From assembly GCA_028280455.1 (NCBI GenBank), contig JANQLT010000222.1:1-56953 (forward strand): a DNA stretch of 56,953 bases. The letters are read 5' to 3'. Positions 52,534-56,953 of the stretch are shown here, piece after piece. The number at the start of each line of letters is the position of its first letter. The first letter of the stretch is position 1. The notes under the pieces were generated by a model. It had not been told where the DNA came from, ran no database searches, and saw nothing but the letters and a program-made list of their open reading frames with translations. A program made the position numbers and the translations under genes. The stretch comes from Kiloniellales bacterium (GTDB lineage Bacteria > Pseudomonadota > Alphaproteobacteria > Kiloniellales > JAKSDN01).

Positions 52534-52857
52534 ATGAGTAACAAAATCAAGAAGAAAGCGGAATCTAAGAAGATCTCCGTCATGGCCCCGGAGGCCTTCC
52601 GGGCCTGGCGGAAGTCGCTGCGACTGTCGCAAAAGGAGGCCGCCGCGGCACTCGGTCTCAAGCGGCGAATAGTCCAGTACTACGAAAAAGGCGAGCGCGA
52701 CGGGGTCCGAATCGAGGTGCCGCGCACGGTTCGCCTGGCCTGCTTCGCGCTGAGCCAGGGGGTTAAGGACTACCCCGGCCCCGCGCCCCAAGCCAGGGCG
52801 TCCGACAAGGAACCGCCCGAGTCCAAAAGCGACGAGCCGGCGGCTGCCGCAGAGTAG
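52534..52857 (+). CDS. XRE-family helix-turn-helix regulator
   Basis: 107 residues: a very basic N-terminus (NKIKKKAESKKIS), an XRE helix-turn-helix (about 18-75: AFRAWRKSLRLSQKEAAAAL, then GLKRRIVQYYEKGERDG), and an acidic, Pro-rich tail. Related short regulators are common in alphaproteobacteria. It is divergent from the 59-residue gene and probably binds the two dyads between them. Confidence 0.85.
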   Translation: MSNKIKKKAESKKISVMAPEAFRAWRKSLRLSQKEAAAALGLKRRIVQYYEKGERDGVRIEVPRTVRLACFALSQGVKDYPGPAPQARASDKEPPESKSDEPAAAAE

Positions 52858-52950
52858 CCGGCCAACTGTCCCTCTCCGACACCCACAGCTTGACGATAGG
52901 CCACCCAGCGATCGTCCCCGCTGGGCCTGGAATGCAAGATTGGTTGCTCG

Positions 52951-53457
52951 CTAGCGCGTGCCCGCCGTTCGAATCCTGCGGAGAATTTCATGCAGGCCTT
53001 TGCTGCCAAGCAACAGCCAGAGGCCGGCGACAATCTGCAGGATCATCGGCCCAAAGTTACCCCATGAGATCGACGCAAAAGACACGTCCGACCCTTGGGC
53101 CGTCGCCGAGAGGCTCATGAAGCCGAGCCAGCCCGTCGTATTCGATAGGCCAATCACCAGGAAATAGAGGCCTAGGGTGGCGAAGAGAACACGCTGCAGG
53201 TCTTCGAGGTCCCACTGCGTCGGTTGCTGTTCACGGGTCGCGGCTGGCAGGAGGAGGCGCGCGATAGCCAAGGGCGCGAACAACAGACCTGCGCCCAAGA
53301 GGAGCCAAAAGAGCTGAATGCCTCCGAACCCAAGCAGCTGATGGGCCGGCCAGTGAGCGAGCGTGTCGAGAAATCTGAACGTTGTCGACAGAGTCTTCAC
53401 GACGATGCACAGACCGGCGAGGCGCAACAGGACGCCGACCGCGGCTTCGTTGGTCAT
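52951..53457 (-). CDS. Small integral membrane protein
   Basis: 168 residues with four hydrophobic segments (about 8-28, 40-65, 87-108, 130-150) and basic loops, ending IRRIRTAGTR. The ATG at 53457 is chosen over TTG at 53463 because GGAG lies eight bases ahead. No family recognised. It is convergent with the XRE gene and 52 bases upstream of the start region of no other gene; the MDR oxidoreductase follows on the same strand upstream. Confidence 0.65.
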   Translation of the reverse strand: MTNEAAVGVLLRLAGLCIVVKTLSTTFRFLDTLAHWPAHQLLGFGGIQLFWLLLGAGLLFAPLAIARLLLPAATREQQPTQWDLEDLQRVLFATLGLYFLVIGLSNTTGWLGFMSLSATAQGSDVSFASISWGNFGPMILQIVAGLWLLLGSKGLHEILRRIRTAGTR

Positions 53458-53509
53458 GGCCAAACTCCATTCATCTCGAGCAAGACCTTAGGGCAGGCCT
53501 CCGCTGCGT

Positions 53510-54556
53510 TCAGACCCCCGCCGGCTCCTCGCCGACGCGGACCAGCATCTTGCCGGTGTTCTCGCCCGCGAGCAGGCGCACCAGGGCCTCGGGCGCGGCT
53601 TCCAGGCCGTTGGTCACGTCCTCGCGGTAGGCCAGCTTGCCCTCGCGCAGCCAGCCCGCCATGGCGGCGACCGCGTCGGCCGCGCGGTCCATGTGGTCGA
53701 GCACCAGGAAGCCCTCCATCCGGGCGCGCTTGACCAGCAGTTGGCGGTTCGGGCGCGGGCCCATGGCCGGTGGGTCGTTGGCGGTGGCACCGCCGGGGTC
53801 GATGGCCATGGTGCCGCAGACGACGACGCGGGCCCGCACCGCCAGGTGCTCCATGACGGCGTCCGAGATCGCCCCGCCGGTGTTGTCGAAATAGACGTCG
53901 ATGCCGTCCGGTGCCGCCGCGCCGATGGCGGCCGAGAGGTCGCCGGCGGTCTTGTAGTTGAGCGCCGCGTCGTAGCCGTAGAGGCTGGTGCAGTCCCGGA
54001 CCTTGTCGTCCGATCCCGTCAACCCAAGCGTGCGGCAGCCGAGCGCCTTGGCGATCTGCCCGACGGCCGAGCCGACCGCGCCGGCCGCCGTGGAGACCGC
54101 GACGGTCTCGCCCGCCTTCGGCCGGCCGACCTCGGTCAGGCCGAGGTAGGCGGTGATGCCGGTCAGCCCGAGCAGGTGCAGCGCCGTGGTGATCGGCGCC
54201 GCCTCGGGGTCGAGCTTGCGGTCGATGTCGCTGCCGTCCGAGACCGCCCACTCGCGCCAGCCCTGGCGGCCGGCGACGATCTCGCCGACCGCGTAGTCCG
54301 GATGCTCCGAGGCGGCGACCTCGGAGACCGTGAAGCCCGGCATGACGGCGCCGAGAGGCACCGGGTCGCGGTAGTTCGGCGCATCGGCGATCCAGCCGCG
54401 CATGGCCGGCTCCAGCGACAGGAACAGCACCCGGAGCAGGACCTCGCCCTCGCCCGGCGTCGGCACCGGCACCTCGACCCGCTCGAAGAGATCGCTGGTG
54501 ACCCGGCCCTGCGGGCGGGTCTTGAGGAGGATCTCGTGGTTGGTGTTGTTGGTCAT
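53510..54556 (-). CDS. Zinc-independent MDR-family NADPH oxidoreductase (CurA/PTGR-like)
   Basis: 348 residues. Core features: LSLEPAMRGWI, PLGAVMPGFTVSEVAAS, ITAYLGLTEVGRPKAGETV, AAGAVGSAVGQIAKALGCR (partial) and DVYFDNTGG, which define the quinone-oxidoreductase-like branch that lacks catalytic zinc. These enzymes reduce the double bond of alkenals and similar compounds. The frame extends to 54622 but that first part (MDPRVKPEGD) is translated repeat sequence, so the ATG at 54556 is used. Confidence 0.88.
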   Translation of the reverse strand: MTNNTNHEILLKTRPQGRVTSDLFERVEVPVPTPGEGEVLLRVLFLSLEPAMRGWIADAPNYRDPVPLGAVMPGFTVSEVAASEHPDYAVGEIVAGRQGWREWAVSDGSDIDRKLDPEAAPITTALHLLGLTGITAYLGLTEVGRPKAGETVAVSTAAGAVGSAVGQIAKALGCRTLGLTGSDDKVRDCTSLYGYDAALNYKTAGDLSAAIGAAAPDGIDVYFDNTGGAISDAVMEHLAVRARVVVCGTMAIDPGGATANDPPAMGPRPNRQLLVKRARMEGFLVLDHMDRAADAVAAMAGWLREGKLAYREDVTNGLEAAPEALVRLLAGENTGKMLVRVGEEPAGV

Positions 54557-54592
54557 GACGCTTCGCTCCAAGTCTCGACCTAAGTTCCTCTG

Positions 54593-54684
54593 GTCACCCT
54601 CGGGCTTGACCCGAGGGTCCATCTCTCGGCTCGCAATACCGTGCGACCCGATGAATGGATGCTCGGGTCAAGCCCGAGCATGAC
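54593..54684. repeat. Palindromic repeat, family C relative
   Basis: Two hairpins of the kind seen at 28.6-29.0 kb: CCCTCGGGCTTGACCCGAGGG and GCTCGGGTCAAGCCCGAGC, facing each other across 45 bases, bounded by GTCA and TGAC. It occupies the gap between two genes on the same strand. Confidence 0.85.
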
Positions 54685-54712
54685 TTGGGAGAAGCGGCCA
54701 GACGACGTCGCC

Positions 54713-56203
54713 TCACACCCCGCCCATGCAGAGGTATTTGACCTCGAGGAAGTCGTCCATGCCGTACTTCGAGCCTTCGCGGCCCATGCCGGACTCCTTG
54801 ACGCCGCCGAAGGGCGCGACCTCGGTGGAGATGATGCCGGTGTTGATGCCGATGATGCCGGCCTCCAGGCCCTCGCCGACCCGCCAGACGCGGCCGAGGT
54901 CGCGGGCGTAGAAGTAGGAGGCCAGGCCGAACTCGGTGTCGTTGGCCAGCGCGATGCCCTCTTCTTCGCTGCCGAAGCGGAACAGCGGCGCCACCGGGCC
55001 GAAGGTCTCCTCGCGGGTCACCTTCATCTGCGTGGTGACGTTGGCGATCACGGTCGGCTCGTAGAAGGTGCCGCCCAGCGCGTGGGGCTTGCCGCCGATC
55101 ATCACGCTGGCGCCCTTGGAGACGGCGTCGCTGACGTGCTCCTCGACCTTCTCCAGGGCCTGGCGGTCGATCAGCGGCCCCTGGTTGACGCCGTCCTCGA
55201 TGCCCGGGCCGACCTTCAGGCCCTTGACCGCCGCAGCCAGCTTCTCGGCGAAGGCGTCGTAGACGCCGTCCTGCACCAGCAGGCGGTTGGCGCAGACGCA
55301 GGTCTGCCCGGTGTTGCGGAACTTCGACATCATCGCCCCCTCGACCGCGGCGTCGAGATCGGCGTCGTCGGACACCAGGAAGGGCGCGTTGCCGCCGAGC
55401 TCCATGGAGACCTTCTTCACCGTCTCGGCGCACTGCTTCATGAGCACCTTGCCGACCTCGGTGGAGCCGGTGAAGGAGAGCTTGCGGACGATGGGGTTGC
55501 CGGTCAGCTCGCCGCCGATGGCGCCGGAGGAGCCGGTCACCACGTTGAGGATGCCGGCCGGCAGGCCCGCCCGGTCGGCCAGCTCGGCCAGGGCATAGGC
55601 CGAATAGGGCGTCGAGGTGGCCGGCTTGACCACCACGGGGCAGCCGGCCGCCAGGGCCGGAGCGCACTTGCGGGTGATCATGGCGTTGGGGAAGTTCCAG
55701 GGCGTGATCGCCGCCACCACGCCGATCGGCTGCTTGATGACCACGATGCGCTTGTCGGGCTGGTGCTGCGGGATGGTGTCGCCGTAGACCCGCTTGGCCT
55801 CCTCAGCGAACCACTCGACGAAGCTGGCGCCATAGACGATCTCGCCGCGGGATTCGGCCAGCGGCTTGCCCTGCTCCATGGTCATGAGGATGGCGAGATC
55901 CTCCTGATTGGCCATGATCAGGTCGTACCAGGTGCGCAGGATGTTGGCCCGCTCCTTGCCGGTCTTGGCGCGCCAATCGCCCCAGGCCCGGTTGGCCGCC
56001 TCGATGGCGCGCCGGGTCTCGGCCGCGCCCATCTTGGGCACCGTGCCCAGCACCGAGCCGTCGGCCGGGTTAGTCACCTCGATGGTCTCGCCGCTGTCGG
56101 CGTCGATCCAGGCGCCGTCGACATAGGCTTGCTGGCGAAACAGGCTCATATCTGAGAGCCGCGGCGCGCCGTCGCCGGCGACCGCGTGAACGTCTGCGGA
56201 CAT
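54713..56203 (-). CDS. gabD: NAD(P)-dependent succinate-semialdehyde dehydrogenase
   Basis: 496 residues of the aldehyde dehydrogenase superfamily. Catalytic C302 in NTGQTCVCANR, general base E268 in SMELGGNAPF, and cofactor site FTGSTEVGK. The CVC sequence, with a second cysteine two residues after the catalytic one, and GREGSKYGMDDFLEVKY are typical of succinate-semialdehyde dehydrogenases. The start is supported by AAGGAGG eight bases upstream. Divergent from an agmatinase-family gene, suggesting the end of a GABA route. Confidence 0.9.
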   Translation of the reverse strand: MSADVHAVAGDGAPRLSDMSLFRQQAYVDGAWIDADSGETIEVTNPADGSVLGTVPKMGAAETRRAIEAANRAWGDWRAKTGKERANILRTWYDLIMANQEDLAILMTMEQGKPLAESRGEIVYGASFVEWFAEEAKRVYGDTIPQHQPDKRIVVIKQPIGVVAAITPWNFPNAMITRKCAPALAAGCPVVVKPATSTPYSAYALAELADRAGLPAGILNVVTGSSGAIGGELTGNPIVRKLSFTGSTEVGKVLMKQCAETVKKVSMELGGNAPFLVSDDADLDAAVEGAMMSKFRNTGQTCVCANRLLVQDGVYDAFAEKLAAAVKGLKVGPGIEDGVNQGPLIDRQALEKVEEHVSDAVSKGASVMIGGKPHALGGTFYEPTVIANVTTQMKVTREETFGPVAPLFRFGSEEEGIALANDTEFGLASYFYARDLGRVWRVGEGLEAGIIGINTGIISTEVAPFGGVKESGMGREGSKYGMDDFLEVKYLCMGGV

Positions 56204-56418
56204 GGATAAACCCTCCTTAACCGCTTCCTAAACCGGATTATTATGGATGTGGTCTTGGCGGCACTATATCGCCCGGCCCCCCGGTAGGAAAAGGGGGTGT
56301 CAGACAAGATCGCCGGCCAGGTCTTCGATGCTCAGTTCGACGATCCATAAACCAAGGCCCCCGGGCCCACGGCCATACTGCAAGCGGGCGATTTCGGACG
56401 GCGGGAGGCAAAAAAACC

Positions 56419-56953
56419 ATGACCGGCAGCTTCGAAGAGCGGCGCGACCGCCTGGACATGCCCTTCGTCGGCATCCCCTCCTTCCTGCGGGCGCCGATCT
56501 GCGGCGATCTCGATAAGCTGGACGCCGAGATCGCCGTCATGGGCGTGCCGGCCGACGAGGGCTCGCCCTTCATGCCGGGCTCGCGCTTCGCGCCGCGGGC
56601 CATCCGCGAGCATTCCCTGCGCTTCGCCCACGGCGGCTCCGGCGGCTACTACTGCCCGGAGACCGACGCCGAATACCTGGTCCACGAGATGGAGAACGAC
56701 TGCATCGCCGACTGCGGCGACGCCGACGTGCTGCCGACCAACGTGGAGCGCACCTTCGACAACGTCACCGCCATGACCCGGGCGATCCTCGACAAGGGTG
56801 CGATGCCGGTGGTGCTGGGCGGCGACCACGGCATCACCTATCCGGTGGTGCGGGCCTACGACACGCCGATCCACGTCATTCACTTCGACGCCCACCTAGA
56901 CTACGCGCCCTTCATCCACGACCTGCGCTTCACCAACGCCCACGCCTTCCGCC
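56419..56953 (+). CDS. Agmatinase/guanidino-acid ureohydrolase, N-terminal part (cut by window edge)
   Basis: 178 codons are visible. Manganese-site elements of the ureohydrolase family are present: H137 in LGGDHGITYP and D157, H159, D161 in HFDAHLDY. GSRFAPRAIREHSLRFA is also characteristic. The family includes agmatinase, guanidinobutyrase and guanidinopropionase; which one cannot be told from this part. GGGAGG lies ten bases before the ATG. The adjacent succinate-semialdehyde dehydrogenase gene favours guanidinobutyrase, which releases GABA. The stop is outside the window. Confidence 0.85.
   Translation, partial: MTGSFEERRDRLDMPFVGIPSFLRAPICGDLDKLDAEIAVMGVPADEGSPFMPGSRFAPRAIREHSLRFAHGGSGGYYCPETDAEYLVHEMENDCIADCGDADVLPTNVERTFDNVTAMTRAILDKGAMPVVLGGDHGITYPVVRAYDTPIHVIHFDAHLDYAPFIHDLRFTNAHAFR

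Noticed and set aside
54557-54622. N-terminal extension of the MDR oxidoreductase to 54622
   Set aside because: The extra residues derive from the repeat at 54593-54684, and the family begins at the ATG at 54556.

Overview
The window is chromosomal DNA of a GC-rich (roughly two-thirds G+C by eye) alphaproteobacterium, most likely of the Rhodospirillales in the broad sense. The reasons are the divK-pleD pair under a CtrA-like box, the alphaproteobacterial envelope protein EipB, the order pleD / rpmG / Nudix / rnr-topA-dprA / plsY / pyrC'-pyrB / ruvX, and dispersed palindromes typical of these genomes. Strain and genus cannot be fixed from the sequence alone.

Layout. 1-148: left end of an IS481-family element running off the edge, inserted at a CTAG that forms the stop of a DUF6505-like gene. 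150-6220: diguanylate cyclase, eipB, dinB, then divK-pleD and rpmG. 6299-7160: a lower-GC patch with one membrane-anchored protein. 7225-19294: core block on the minus strand (Nudix, S41 lipoprotein protease, rnr-topA, dprA, a small secreted protein, plsY, pyrC'-pyrB). 19502-22875: accessory genes (secreted Lys-rich protein, CoA-transferase, two tiny membrane proteins, a solitary vapC coupled to ruvX). 22946-28626: a D-aminoacylase/TRAP transporter operon with a divergent LysR regulator. 28649-29042: tandem palindromic repeats. 29116-33017: core-MetE-type methionine synthase and a group of signalling genes (FixJ-like regulator, PAS histidine kinase, single-domain regulator).

33031-39023: nicotinate phosphoribosyltransferase, class II DAHP synthase, a GGDEF-EAL protein and a TTC38-like TPR protein. 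39262-43229: a minus-strand cluster of DUF2461, dimethylformamidase-beta-like and phosphonate-monoester-hydrolase/sulfatase genes. 43374-43763: a stand-alone short LOV photoreceptor. 44036-47491: TauD-like dioxygenase-SDR pair, an 80-aa protein and a patatin lipoprotein. 47683-51960: glutathione reductase, an ABC ATPase-permease pair and a small protein. 52164-53457: a 59-aa gene divergent from an XRE regulator with paired operators, then a membrane protein. 53510-56953: MDR oxidoreductase, succinate-semialdehyde dehydrogenase and a divergent agmatinase-family ureohydrolase cut by the right edge.

The clearest functional units are the pyrimidine/DNA-maintenance core block, the N-acyl-D-amino-acid uptake and hydrolysis operon, the hydrolase cluster at 39-43 kb, and a possible guanidino-compound-to-succinate route at the right end. 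Signalling is dense: three GGDEF proteins, all with an intact RxxD inhibitory site, four receiver proteins, one histidine kinase and one LOV protein. At least three families of intergenic palindromes are present. No tRNA, rRNA or CRISPR array was recognised.
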